64,000 nucleotides of DNA from Arachis hypogaea (taxonomy: Eukaryota; Streptophyta; Magnoliopsida; Fabales; Fabaceae). This document shows positions 36,060-48,333 of the stretch, piece after piece. The position numbers and the translations under genes were made by a program. Position 1 is the first letter of the stretch. Each line of letters opens with the position of its first letter. The stretch is taken from assembly GCF_003086295.3 (NCBI RefSeq), contig NC_092051.1, forward strand, positions 64,419,772 through 64,483,771. Direction: 5' to 3'. The notes under the pieces were generated by a model that was given only the letters and a program-made list of their open reading frames with translations, did no database searches and was not told the DNA's origin.

Positions 36060-37004
36060 TGTTAGTTTGATTTAGGAAAGGACTTTTGACATCTAGCATT
36101 TTTTTACTTTCACTTTTGGCTTTCTTTTGATTTCCATTTTTTGTAATTTTTAGCTTTTACTTTGAATTTGGATCTTAGAGAATTGGGGAGGAGAATTGAT
36201 CTCTCTTCTTCCTTATTATTGCTTGAGCACTCTTTACTTTTTGTCTTGGTTCTTGGGTGGAGAATTGAAGAACTTCTGTTTCAATCTCACCTTGATCTTG
36301 TTTACTTTCTGCATAATTCTAGAACTTAAATTTCAATTCTGTTTACTGCTTCATCTTCTATTCCTTCTGCAATTTACTTTTCATTCTCTTTTGCACTTGC
36401 TCTTGTTTGATCAAGGAAGGATTTGAGATCTAGACTTGTTTTCTAGTCTCTTCCACTCCTAAGATCTTCAACATCCTTTTTATTGCTGCAAATTAAGCAT
36501 CAGTTTTTCTGTTTTTGTTCGTCATGCATTTTTACTTTTCTGTTTAAAATCTATTGCAATTCAATTCATCTTTAGTTCTTCTGTTTGTTGCAATCTGCTT
36601 CTACTTGTTTAAGTTCTGCAATCCAAGCTCCCAATCCCTTTTATAATTCAATCAATTTATATTTCTTGCACTTTAAGATTCAGTCATTTACATTTCTTGC
36701 AATCTAAGTTTCTGCAATTTACATTACCTGCACCTTAAGATTCAGCACTTTTACTTCTTGTTCTCTTTAATTTACTGCAATTCCTCCCTCTCTCTTTACA
36801 ATTTATGCAATTTAGTTTCTTCCATTTGCAAACCACTCAACCACTACTTGATTCGCTTGACTAAATCAACCACTAAACTAAAACTGCTCAATCCTTCAAT
36901 CCCTGTGGTATCGACCTCACTCATGTGAGTTATTATTACTTGATGCGAGTCGGTACACTTGCCGGTGAGTTTTGTGTTGGATCGTTTTTCACACATCAAG
37001 TTTT

Positions 37005-37022
37005 TGGTGCCATTGCCAGGGA
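37005..37022 (+). other. Primer binding site (tRNA-Asp type), element D
   Basis: TGGTGCCATTGCCAGGGA. Its three differences from the tRNA-Asp complement are all C-to-T or G-to-A at CpG sites. Confidence 0.8.
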
Positions 37023-37181
37023 TTGATTAGGTTGACAATGATTAAGTGAGGTGGTGGTCTAGATTGAGCACTTTTTCTTTTTCTTTTTACTAAGCATACT
37101 AACTGTTTGAATTTTTGCTTAAGTTAACACTAACATCACTCTAGCAATAGAGTGCTTAATTTTGTTCGTGGTTCTGTGTTT

Positions 37182-40101
37182 ATGTCAGGAGGAAGAAGCG
37201 ATGAATCCATACCTTTTGATCCTGAAACACTTTGGAGGTTGAGAAGAGAACCAAGAAATGGAGGAAAATCCAACAAATCCACAAGTGGGAGTGGCCAACG
37301 ACAATGGTCAGCCCCAAAGGAGAGTATTGGCTTCATATACACTTGCTAATCCAAGGCATTGTGGGAGTAGCATCCTTACCCCAAATGTTGATGCAAATAA
37401 CTTTGAATTGAAGCCCCAACTCATCACCTTGGTGCAGAACAACTGTTCTTATGGAGGAGGCCCCTTGGAAGATCCAAACTAGTACCTATCCACCTTCCTG
37501 AGAATATGTAACACAGTGAAGACCAACGGTGTGCATCCTGACAGTTACAAATTGTTGTTGTTTCCATTTTCCCTGAGGGACAAAGCTAGTCAATGGTTGG
37601 AGTCATTTCCAAGAGAAAGCATCAACAATTGGGAGGATCTAGTGAGCAAGTTCTTAGCTAAGTTTTATCCTCCTCAAAGGATCATCAGGCTCAAAACAGA
37701 GGTTCAAACATTTACTCAGATGGATGGAGAGTCATTGTATGAAGCATGGGAGAGATACAAAGCTTTACTCAGGAAGTGTCTACCAGAGATGTTTAATAAA
37801 TGGGATAAACTCCAAAATTTCTATGAAGGACTGACAATGAAAGCTCAAGAGGCACTTGACTATTCTGCAGGAGGCTCGATGCAACTCATGAAGACAGCTG
37901 AAGAAGCTCAGAACCTCATTGATATGGTGGCAAACAATCAATACTTCTTTGCTCATCAAAGACAACGCCAACCATCACAAAGGAAAGGAGTGCTAGAATT
38001 GGAAGGAGTGGACACCATCCTAGTTCAAAACAAGATAATGCAGCAGCAGACTCAACAACAGTTTGAGCAGATGGCCAAGAAAATTGATGGACTGCAAATT
38101 TCTGCAGTAAATACACAAGGCCAATCTCAAACCTCACATGGGTGGAATCAACTTGAAGAAAGTTTTGGGACATTCAATTATGAGCAACAAAGCCCTGAGC
38201 AAGTGCAATGCATGAATAACACTTCAAGTTCATTTCAACACAATTTTCATGGTGATGTACACAAGACACCGTGGAAGACTCATTCTATTTCAAGGTGAGG
38301 TGAGCATCAGAATCTAAGACAAAGAGACTTCAACTCTGGCAGCCTCAGCAACACAAACAACCATAACCATTCATCCAATAATACTAACCAATTAAAAAAT
38401 TCACAAAACACATCACCAACCCCATAACGACTCACAAAACCACCAGAATAACTTGTCCACATCCACATTCCACCCACAAAATACCCTCGCAAATGGTTCA
38501 AACAATTTCCCGCAACAACCATCTCATTTTACACAACCACAACCAAATCCAAACTCTTAAAGAATCTCTATTCTGGAGATGATGATGGAGAAACGCATGA
38601 AAAATCAAGAAGCATCAAGAAAAGATCAAGAGATGGCAAGCAAAAACCAAGAAGCGTCAATCAGAAACCTTGAGAGGCATATGGAACAAATGGCTAAACG
38701 AATCGCAGAGATGGGTGAAAAGTAATCAAATGCATCCCCTAGTGCCACTCAAGACCACCCAAGGGACAAAGGAAAAGCTACAAAGTGGGAGGAGTGCAAA
38801 GCAATCATAGTGGGAAGTGAGAAGAAAGCCATCAATCAGGAAGAATACAACAGACAAGTTCCACAAGAAGAGACAGAAGAGAGAAGTGAAGAGGAGAGAA
38901 AGACTAAGAATGCAAAAAGCTCAAAGAGAGACAAGGACATCCTTGAAACACAACTACAAGAGAAGAAGGAAGGGGTGAAGCCATTTGTCCCAAACTTCCA
39001 TACCCTCAGAGGTTAAAAAAAGAAAATGAGGATAAACAATACTCAAATTTCCTGAACATATTCAAGACACTCAGTATTAATATTCCTTTCTTAGAAGCAC
39101 TTGAACAGATGCCATTATATGCCAAATTTATGAAAGAAGTGCTAACAAAGAAAAGACCCTTGAAGGAAGAACAGATTATTGAAATGACAATGGAGTGTAG
39201 TGCTATTCTCCAAAGAGGTCTACCAGAGAAGAAGGATGATCCTGGAAGATTTTATATACCTTGTACCATAGGAGACATAACTATTGAGAAATTATTATGT
39301 GACCTTGGTGCAAGCATAAACTTGATGCCTCTATCTCTTATGAGGAAGCTTCAAATTTTTGAACTGAAACCCACTCGAATAGCTCTTCAAATGGCTGACA
39401 AGTCCATTCAACAAGCACTTGGAGTTGTAGAGAATGTGCTAGTAAAAGTGGGAAAATTCCTTCTCCCAGCTGATTTTGTCATCCTAGATATAGAGGAAGA
39501 CCCTAACACTCCCATCATCCTGGGGAGGCCTTTCCTAGCTACGGGCAGAGCATTGATAGATGTTAAAAAAGGGGAATTGTTGTTGAGAGTGCATGATGAG
39601 CACCTAGCATTCCATGGTTTTAAAACCCTGCATGAGCCCACTCAAGAAGAAGATTGTATGAAGGATAAGGCCAGGGATCAAAGCTTGATGGAGGCATTCA
39701 ATAAGTTAACTCCAAGACTTCTAAATCCATGCTTGAAAGAAGTAGAGATGGTGCAACAGACCAGAGAAATCAAGGAGGAACTAGATCCAAAACCCCCAGA
39801 TGAGAACCCCAACACTCCAGATAAAGAACCACCAAGGCATGAATCATCTCCTAAGAAAGAAGAGAAGAAGAAGATGCCAAAAGGGTGGAGAAACAAGAAA
39901 ATCCCCACTGAAGGCTTCTCACCAGGGGATAAAGTGATGTTGAACACCCAACCAATGAAGGTGTGTCCACAATTATCTGAGTACTATACTGTGAACCGGA
40001 TCCTTTCACTTGAACACCTAGAAATCATCAAAGAGGAGACCGGAAGGAAGTTCACAGTAAGAGGAGAAAAGCTAAGGCACTATGCTTTTCAGCCTCCATG
40101 A
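37182..40101 (+). pseudogene. Gag-protease of element D, with integrase-tail fusion (broken)
   Basis: ATG at 37182 (MSGGRSDESIPFDPET). One frameshift near 37250 leads to VDANNFELKPQLITLVQNN, then TAG at 37480-37482. The gag domain follows at 37516-38298 (LLLFPFSLRDKASQWLESFP, GESLYEAWERYKALLRK). Stops and shifts lie near 38296-38580, a frame with TAA at 38722 follows, and then a shift near 39015. The protease part runs uninterrupted to 40101: YAKFMKEVLTKKR, active site CDLGASINLMPLS, ILGRPFLATGRALIDV. After a charged linker it ends GFSPGDKVMLNTQPMK...EYYTVNRI...GRKFTVRGEKLRHYAF. This resembles the C-terminal end of Ty3-type integrases, so RT, RNase H and the integrase core seem to have been lost by one internal deletion. 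Confidence 0.85.
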
Positions 40102-41682
40102 TCAAAGAACAAGATGTCAAGCTAGTGACAATAAAGAAGCGCTTGTTGGGAGGCAACCCAACCTGAGGTAGTTTTCTTTTCATAGCTTTTTCAATAAAAA
40201 GGTTGAGTAGTTTTGTCTGTATTGCAAGGATCTAAGTTTGGTGTTGCACACCAAAATAATTTAAGGGAGAATGAAGGATTCTAAGTTTGGTGTTCCACCA
40301 ACATTTTATCTAAAAAGCACACTCTCACTTCCTGCATAATGCTAGATCCAACCAATCAGATAAATCACATAACCATTTAGTTGCTTTCTAATTTTTAGCT
40401 CCATAACCTTTAGCAAGACCAAGAGAATTCATAATTGGTTAACTTGTTGCATCAGAGGCAGTGGCAAGGAATTAAGTTTGGTGTTCCCACACCAAAATAA
40501 ATCCAAAAGACACACTCAATTCATGCATACTAATCATTCACTTAAGGGCTTGAGAAGCAAGCAACTTTTGAGAATTATGCAGGAAACTAGCCAACATTTG
40601 TAGACAATTTGCATTATGACTCAAAAGGTATACAACAGAAGGAAGAATGAAAAGCGGCAACCTGAAAGGTTGTGTCTACACTTAATCTTTGTTGTTGAAG
40701 AAGTACTTTAAATTGGGAATTCTTGTATGTCTTACTAAAGTGTTTATTTGGTTGCAAGTGGAATTGTTTGTCAAGAATGCTGATCTGCATAATGCTTGTT
40801 GTCCATTACTTAGCTTGAATTTTGTTTTGTTCCCTTGCTGTTTGAATAAAAGAGAGATGTTTGATTTAGAAAAGTAATTGTTCAATGTTGCAAAAGTTAG
40901 AATGAAAGTTAGTGGTGGTATATGTTTGATTCAATTGTTAGCTCACAAAATAAATGTTGCATAATGACATGTTCTTTGAAGCCTAAGCTAGTTTGCTGCT
41001 ATAAAGCCTTGTATTATTGAAAATCCCTTGAAAATGAATCAAAGCAGAAAGAAAAGAAAGAGAAAAGCCAAAAAAAAAAAGTGGCAAAGAAATAAACAAT
41101 AAGGTTAGACACCAATAGCTTGGACCCTAGGACACATGCCTGTGGTATTTTTGTACTAAGATATGCTTGGACAAGTAAGTTCTAAGGAGTATTTCAAAAC
41201 TTGGCCACTTAGATCAACTGATTTGGGATTGCCAACTGAAAGTCCACAATAAAGAGCAGCTTAGCTACAAACCACTTAGTTATCCAAAGAGATGCTGGGC
41301 ATCAATGATCCTAGGAAGAAAAAGGTAAGCCATGTGTCTGTGGTGAATGAATGTTGAGTGAAATTAGCCAAAGGCCACTGCAACATTTGCCACCAAGCCT
41401 TCAATAAGTAATAAGCTCTCTAATGCAAAAGAAAGAAGGAAAAAGCTAACAAGGGAAGTAAGCAAAAAGTAAGGCATTGTAGCAGCAACCTTAGTGAATC
41501 TTTGAAGAAACATTATCTGTTTAACAGCAAGTAATAAATGAGCTACTATTGATCTGCATGAAATCCCATGAACCAAGTTCAACTATTTGCTTAATAAGGA
41601 CATGTATACCTCTCTATTTCATTCTATCTTCTCTTATGTTTAATGCTTGCTTGGGGACAAGCAAGTTTTAAGTTTGGTGTTG
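40102..41682 (+). other. 3' noncoding region of element D
   Basis: No gene is seen. Post-ORF hairpins GTCAAGCTAGTGAC (40116-40129) and GTTGGG-AGGCAA-CCCAAC (40145-40162). Three AAGTTTGGTGT sites (40234, 40284, 40474), two of which form TTTGGTGT/ACACCAAA hairpins. 'GCTGGGCATCAATGATCCTAGG' similarity near 41293. Stem-loop CTTGCTTGGGGACAAGCAAG (41646-41665) and TTTAAGTTTGGTGTTG (41667-41682) directly before the LTR. Confidence 0.75.
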
Positions 41683-43759
41683 TGATGACAAGTCATCGTA
41701 GCCTAGTTTTACTAGTCTTTTTCTTTGTTTTCATTAGGTTTTATGCACTTTTTTGCATTGTAAGTAAGTAATTTGGAGTAGAATTGCATAGTTTGTTAAA
41801 TCAACCAACCACCCTTTAATTTATACAAAATCATGAGGTTTAAGCCAAAATTAATTGAATTATGAATGACTTTTAAACTTTGTGAATTTAGTGATACTTT
41901 CACAAGGAGCAAAAAGAGGAAGCAAGGCACAAAGCTCAATTAACTTAGTGAACTGAGCATCAAAGAAAGCAAGGCAAGGACATAAAGCTCAGTTCAATAA
42001 GTGAGCTTTATCGGGCTCTTTCAAGAATAAATTCAAAGCAAAATTCCAAGGAATGAAGCCACCAAGTTTCAAACTCATGGCCCAAGGGAAGCAAGGAACG
42101 CTCCTTGCAAGGAAAACAAGGAAAAATGGGCCAAAAAGCCTTCCCCAAGGTTCGAACACGGAACCTCACGCTACCTAGCTTGCAAGGGAAATTAGCCAAA
42201 AAGCATTTACCAAGACTTGAACTTTGCACCTGAGGGATGACAAGAAGGCCCTACAACAAGGAGGCAAGGGCGCTCAATTGCTTTACTTAACTGAGCACTA
42301 CATTATATTGCTAGGCATAAGGAAAAGTGGCTCCACAAATTGCATTCAGTGGGAATCGAAGTGGGAGCCTCTCACTTGCAAGGAAGGAGCGCTACTCCTT
42401 GAAATAAAAATGGGTACAACATTTCACTCAACAAGGCTCGAACCTGGAGCTTCCTTGTACAAGCACTCCTTACTCTCCAACTCTTCCAAGAAAAATAGCC
42501 TCCACTTTCCTCCACCAGGATTCGAACTTGGGAGATTGAGGTCCCAAGCAAGGCGCCACAATGGGACACGGCCAAGACTAGAGCTCAGATCAAAATTCCA
42601 ACTGAGCTCTAGTGTCATGCAACATGACCAAGAGGCTGGGTGCACTAAATTGGACACGGACAGCAACATTTGGGGGCTCAGTTTGGTATTTGAACTGAGC
42701 TTTCCCCTGGAAGGTGCATTTGGGCCAAAATTCACTAAAAATTCAATTTAATTCATTTCTTCACCAAATTTTAAAGCCCACCCAAATTCTTAGATCCAAA
42801 TTAGGAAGTGTATAAATAGGTGTTAGTTTGATTTAGGAAAGGACTTTTGACATCTAGCATTTTTTTACTTTCACTTTTGGCTTTCTTTTGATTTCCATTT
42901 TTTGTAATTTTTAGCTTTTACTTTGAATTTGGATCTTAGAGAATTGGGGAGGAGAATTGATCTCTCTTCTTCCTTATTCTTGCTTGAGCACTCTTTACTT
43001 CTTGTCTTGGATCTTGGGTAGAGAATTGAAGAACATCTGTTTCAATCTCACCTTGATCTTGTTTACTTTCTGCATAATTCTAGAACTTAAATTTCAATTC
43101 TGTTTACTGCTTCATCTTCTATTCCTTCTGCAATTTACTTTTCATTCTCTTTTGCACTTGCTCTTGTTAGATCAAGGAAGGATTTGAGATCTAGACTTGT
43201 TTTCTAGTCTCTTCCACTCCTGAGATCTTCAACATCCTTTTTATTGCTGCAAATTAAGCATCAGTTTTTCTGTTTTCGTTCCTCAAGCATTTTTACTTTT
43301 CTGTTTGAAATCTATTGCAATTCAATTCATCTCTAATTCTTCTGTTTGTTGCAATCTGCTTCTACTTGTTTAAGTTCTGCAATCCAAGCTCCCAATCCCT
43401 TTTATAATTCAATCAATTTACATTTCTTGCACTTTAAGATTCAGTCATTTATATTTCTTGTAATCTAAGTTTCTGCAATTTACATTACTTGCACCTTAAG
43501 ATTCAGCACTTTTACTTCTTGTTCTCTTTAATTTACTGCAATTCCTCCCTCTCCCTTTACAATTTATGCAATTTAGTTTCTGCCAATTGCAAACCACTCA
43601 ACCACTACTTGATTCGCTTGACTTAATCAACCACTAAACTAAAATTGCTCAATCCTTCAATCCATGTGGGATCGACCTCACTCATGTGAGTTATTATTAC
43701 TTGATGCGACCCGGTACACTTGCCGGTGAGTTTTGTGTTGGATCATTTTTCACACATCA
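41683..43759 (+). mobile_element. 3' LTR of element D
   Basis: Nearly identical to the 5' LTR except for a deletion of about 165 bp near 41900 and a 28-bp stretch (42207-42234) missing from the 5' copy. TATA box at 42811. Hairpins CTCAC-TCAT-GTGAG (43677-43690) and CCGG-TACACTTG-CCGG (43711-43726). Confidence 0.9.
43677..43726 (+). other. U5 twin hairpins, element D
   Basis: Stem 1 CTCAC/GTGAG, stem 2 CCGG/CCGG with loop TACACTTG. Both stems differ from A/B on both strands yet stay paired. Confidence 0.6.
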
Positions 43760-46007
43760 CCTACGTTACTATCGCCGATTGATGGAAGGGGAGGACGCGT
43801 AAGTCAGGGACGTGCCAAGGAGAGGTTGCTACTACCGCCGACGATGCGAGGAAAGGAAGAGCCATCGTGCTCTGTTGGTACCAGCACTGTCATTACCCGC
43901 GCCGTCGTTGAGTCAAGTTGTGGCCGCAGTGCCTTGGGCTGTTGTCTTCGTCGTCATCGTACTGAGTTGAAGAAATGAAACAAAATGCAATGGAGCTTGC
44001 TCTAAGCCACTGCCGTAGTGGTTGTCGCACCTCTAGTTGCCATGGTAGTTGCTATGGCCGCCAGATCCACCACCGGGATTGCCACTACTTGGTTTAGTCG
44101 TTTCTTCTTATTTGCGGTAAGCGTTTCCGTTCTGAAAACCCCTCTTTGTCACTATTCTATTACAGATTATTGAGTTTTATACGATGTTAATTTTTTAGGG
44201 TTGAGCTACGATTCTTGTGTGATGTGTTTAGAGGTTGTAGCTATTGCGGGGATGGTCGATATTGATGCCGTTGTTCTGAGATAAGAATAGAAACAAAGTT
44301 TGTCACGTAGTTGAGTCGCGAATAAGGTAGGGGTTTTTCTTAGAATTTATTTTATATTACTGAATTGTTATAAATAGATATAAACATGAAAGACATAGTT
44401 TTGTGATTATGTTTATCTTATGGGTACGATTGTTTTCTGGATTGAATTACTGATTGCTTAGTGGTCTACGGTTGTTGAAAAAAAATTCATTTGAAAATTT
44501 ATTTGGTTGAATGTTATAAAAAAGTGATTTTTCTTGGTTTTGGAGTTAATTTGATAAGAAAAGTGAATTGGCATTGGAAATAATTTGAAATATGATGATT
44601 TGATTTTGGAAGCGGTTTAATTTTATAAATGATTTAATATTGGAGTTGGATTGATTTTGAAAAGAGATTTATCATTGGAATTGGTTCGATATTGAAAATG
44701 ATTTGATATTAGAATTAGTTAGATTTTGGAAATGATTGAGATTTGAAAATGGTTAGGTTGGGACCCTTGAAAGGTGGCAAAAGTCCAAATTTTAGAGAGG
44801 ATACTACCGAAATTTCTATAAAAATTAAAAAGTTTCGTTTGAAGTGGTTATTTAGAAAGATTTAGATTCTTAAGAATTTTATAATTTAATTTTTGGAGTT
44901 ATTAAGAAAAGGGTTATGTTTTAAGTTTGATTTATTTTGAAAAGAATGAATTTTATTTTGAACCTGAATTATTGAAGGAAGTCATGAGAGGTATGATGAG
45001 AATGAGTGTGAGAATGAAGATTGACTTTAAAGTATGATTTTTGAATAATTAAATGGTAGTGAGAATGGATTTGAAAATGAAATTGAATTCGATTAAGAGT
45101 GGAGACCCCGGGTAAGAGGCGGTGGCGTTGTCCACTTGCTCCGAGAAAGAGACAAGGAAGAAGAATAGTGAAAATTGAGTCTGATTATGAAATTAAATGA
45201 ACATGATAAACGAGACATGGTTTAGGATGATTGATCACAAGTATGTATGTGTTTTCTCTCTCTGGTTGTAAGGGTGACATGGTACCTATTCCCTCTAATG
45301 GTGACAGGGCACATAATTCCTCTAACGGTGACAGGGCACGTATTCCCTCTAATGATATTAATGCACAATAGAGAGATAGTATCCAGGTTAGCTACCGAAC
45401 ATGTCAGGTTTGGCTATATAACCGACAAATGAGCTCATTAGCCATAGGGTAGACATGCATCATATGCATTTGCATGCTTTGTTTGGGTTTGAATTTGTTT
45501 TGGTTTGCCTAACTGCATAATTGTCATTAACTACTATCTAAGCTACTTGCTGTAACTACTATCTATACCTGTATTTTCCTTGTCTATTTTGCCTGTGTTT
45601 GTTTTGGTATGGTATCTTTAAGATTGAGTTTTGGTGCTGAGTTGATGATAGTGTTGGTTGATTGCGTGATTGGTTTCTAATTGAGGTTTAGTTAAGTATG
45701 AAAAATCAAGCTGGTTTCAGCATAGACTTAATGAACCTATACTTAGGACAGGTTGGTCTCATACAGTCTAGAAAACTTCTAAGATCTTCTTATAAGAAAA
45801 GAAAGGTTCTAGATCTTGAATAATTAACTAATTTTCTTTTGAAAAGATTTTAGATTCTTTTTTTTGGATGTTAAACCGTTGGTTTTCAAAAGATTCATAA
45901 GACAAGCGATGATCATTGTACTTAAAAACAATTTTCTCTTCTTAAATATCTTCCTATGACAATTCCAAAAATTCGTGGTGAAACCATGTGGTTAGGTTCT
46001 CAACCCC

Positions 46008-47499
46008 TGAAAGAGAGAAACCGTCAGCTTAGAATTTTCACAAAATATTTCCGTTGCAAGTATAGTTCCAAGCCAACAAGTAATGCTCAAATCAAAGTTT
46101 AAGTTTCAAATTACAAAACGTAAACCGAGAGTAATGAAACCTCGAGTCGTTCTCCCTCGGGATGCAATCGATGTGTTACGCTTTCGGTTGTGAGGAAAAG
46201 GGTTTTTGAAATTAAAGAATAAAAGATTAAAGGAACTAAGAAATAAAAGAACTAAGAAATGATCAAAATTGAAATTAATGTAAGTAAAGAGAAGATAAAG
46301 TTAAACCCAGTGAAAATGCTATAAATACATAATGAGCCTTGACTTGGGAATAAGGATCCAAGGAATCCTATCATCGCCATAACCACAACTATGATAATTA
46401 TGATGAGTCAATCTCGCCTAGTTAACCCCTAGCATCGAGGAGTAAGTCAAGCAAGCATAATTGACCTTAATCCATAAGTCTTAGCTAACTTACCAAATTA
46501 ATTGGTAAAAAGCTAGCGTCAATGGAAAGAAGAGTCAACTAACTACCCAAGAATTACCACTTGGTAGGCACAAAACCAAAATATGAGAATTTGCAAAAGA
46601 AAATAAAAACTATAACTAAACTATTCACAATATGAACAATAGACAATCAAAAAAGCATATATAAAGCATAAAACATTAAATTCATCAATCAAAACTTCAA
46701 GAAACCAAAATTGCATATATAAACAAAGTATCTTGAACCATAAGAAAATAAAAGCAAAAGTAGTGGAATTAAAGAGGAAATTAAAGAGAATTTACAAAAG
46801 ATGAGCAAAATCCAAAATCAAAGCTTGCTATAAAATGCTACAATGGAGATGGAAATAAAACCCTAGGGGAGAAATGAAGAAAACTACCCTACACTACTCC
46901 TACTCCTTAAACTATGGAAAATTGTGAAAATAAAGTTCTAAGTCCTAATGCCTTCGTATGGCTTCAATTCCCCTTGATATAGCACTTCCCATTCAGCATC
47001 AAGCCTTCCAAAATTGGGCCAAAGGACCCCAAAATCGCAGATCATGTGTTTCATTAATGAATTCACGTGCAGGGACCTGTGCATACGCACACTTCGCTGA
47101 ATGTTTACTTGTGTGTATGCACGGAGGGTTGTGCATACGCACGCATGATAATTTCCTTCTTGTGCGTACGCACCGGGTGTTGTGCATACGCACACATGGC
47201 TGTGTAATTCTCCTTTATTTTCTTCATGTGTTCTTCCTTTGTACATGCTTTCTTCCACTTCTACCAACCCATCCTCGCCTAAATGACCTAAAATCACTCA
47301 CAAAAACTTATCACGGCATCGAATGGAATAAAAGTGGGATTAAATTGCTTAATTTAAGCACAAAAATGCATGTTTTCATGTTTATGATCAATTTAGGGAT
47401 AAAACACAAAAGTATGCTATTTTAGTGATTAAGTGTGAGTTTATGTGATGAAATCCATCCAAATCAAGCCAAAATATCTCATCAAATATGGACTCATCA
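46008..47499 (-). mobile_element. Solo LTR, I/L-like family
   Basis: 1492 bp, flanked by exact ACCCC duplications (46003-46007, 47500-47504). On the minus strand it starts TGATGAGTCCATATTTGATG and ends ...GGTTTCTCTCTTTCA. GTGCGTATGCAC-type cassettes at 47079-47204. No PBS or internal region. Confidence 0.9.
47079..47204. repeat. GTGCATACGCAC cassettes, minus-strand solo LTR
   Basis: Five units (GTGCATACGCACAC, GTGTGTATGCAC, GTGCGTACGCACC and others), 18-30 bases apart. Confidence 0.75.
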
Positions 47500-47822
47500 A
47501 CCCCCTATAGCTTTATCTTTTCTGGAGATAGATGAAGAGACTTATAAAGAGTTTTATTGCGTTGTGTTTATTCGATGTTGTTGTTTTAGTTGTTATTTAT
47601 TTTTCCCTCACCATTAATATTGTATTTTGTAAGAGGGATATGAATTGTATGTTTTATATGTTTATTATATTCATAAGCTACTTGTGTAAAAAGTTTTGTA
47701 TATGCTTGTTTGTTTTCAAGATAAAGTATTTTTCTAGTTTTTCAAAGAAAATAATGATACAGTTTCGAGACAAAGGCTCCTATTTTATTATTAAATGTAT
47801 GAAGTAGTCATAAAACTTCTTG

Positions 47823-47862
47823 CTATCAGAGTGGCGCAGCCGGAAGCGTGACATTCTGATAG
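47823..47862 (+). other. tRNA-iMet-like stretch near the end of LTR H
   Basis: ATCAGAGTGGCGCAGCCGGAA resembles the first ~25 bases of plant initiator tRNA-Met. CTATCAGA (47823-47830) pairs with TCTGATAG (47855-47862). No anticodon or T arm follows, so it is not a tRNA gene. Confidence 0.5.
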
Positions 47863-47880
47863 TGAAGGTGTTACACCAAG

Positions 47881-48333
47881 CTCTTCCAGAAGAAAATGGT
47901 TGACAATGTTGCTTGCCAAGTAAGCATCCTTCGCAAGGTTGATTAATTTGTCTGATTCTTGATAGATATCTCATTAGTTGCTTTTGATGTAGTAGCTTTA
48001 ATCCATAAAAGTGAAAATGGCCAAATCTTCGATGCCACAGCCATGAATTATCTTCTTATGCCTTTAATACAATTTCTATGATATAGCTCCATTTGAGTGG
48101 AAAGCTCCTATTTTTCATTTTGACAATTGCTAAAAGTCCTTTAGTTTTTCTTTCACTTATGGTGCATAAGTTTTATTCAAATTGTAATGCGTATCCTTTT
48201 TGCATCATTTGGCCAAAACTAATATTCTTAGTTCCTATCTTGGTATGGATGGTGATTGTACCTTTTCCATTCGCCTGCACGATCATTCTATCTCCATGTC
48301 TGATGCAAGATCAAACAGATTTATTGATGTTAC
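47881..48333 (-). pseudogene. Copia protease-end and GAG-pre-integrase fragment
   Basis: Minus strand, upstream half of the copia element continued at 33853-34140. Readable pieces: IVQANGKGTITIHTK, LWHRRFGHFHFYGLKLLHQK, and CEGCLLGKQHCQPFSSGRAW, the typical GAG-pre-integrase motif (its H..., C..C). In-frame stops occur at the LCTISE and ILKA positions. It is cut on the right by LTR L (48334) and on the left by H (TSD CCAAG). Joined across H, the reading goes SSGRAW into the WRAKEML of the integrase part. Confidence 0.85.

Larger units (their letters stand above)
34785..36998 (+). mobile_element. 5' LTR of element D
   Basis: U3 carries five GCTCAGTT/AACTGAGC inverted repeats (35198-35222, 35251-35270, 35509-35537, 35817-35851, 35915-35939). 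Five tRNA T-arm-like TTCGAA blocks (35331-35770) lie on the opposite strand. TATA box at 36050-36059. T-rich R/U5. Hairpin CTCAC-TCAT-GTGAG at 36916-36929. Confidence 0.9.
34785..43759 (+). mobile_element. Element D: non-autonomous Athila-like element
   Basis: Flanked by exact CCTAC duplications (34780-34784, 43760-43764). LTRs of 2214 and 2077 bp begin TGATGACAAGT and end CACATCA. PBS, broken gag-protease, 3' region with AAGTTTGGTGT hairpins. No reverse transcriptase. A probable integrase C-terminal tail is fused to the protease. Confidence 0.93.
34141..47875 (+). mobile_element. Solo LTR H (Tekay/Del-like), with two nested insertions
   Basis: Starts TGTAAGACCCC, ends GGTGTTACA, flanked by exact CCAAG duplications (34136-34140, 47876-47880). 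Removing D (34785-43759) and the solo LTR (46008-47499) leaves about 3.26 kb, close to G's LTR length. It has no PBS, gag or pol. It contains CA-rich sequence (34550-34585) and a GC-rich stretch (34620-34780, 43765-44100) that looks like a transcribed leader, with a GCGGTAAGCG donor-like site near 44115. It also carries the 'GGTGACAGGGCAC' tandem block (45268-45352). The last 50 bases include a tRNA-iMet-like sequence. Confidence 0.88.

Noticed and set aside
47823..47862. Initiator tRNA-Met gene
   Set aside because: Only the 5' portion is similar; no anticodon arm, T arm or proper acceptor end follows.
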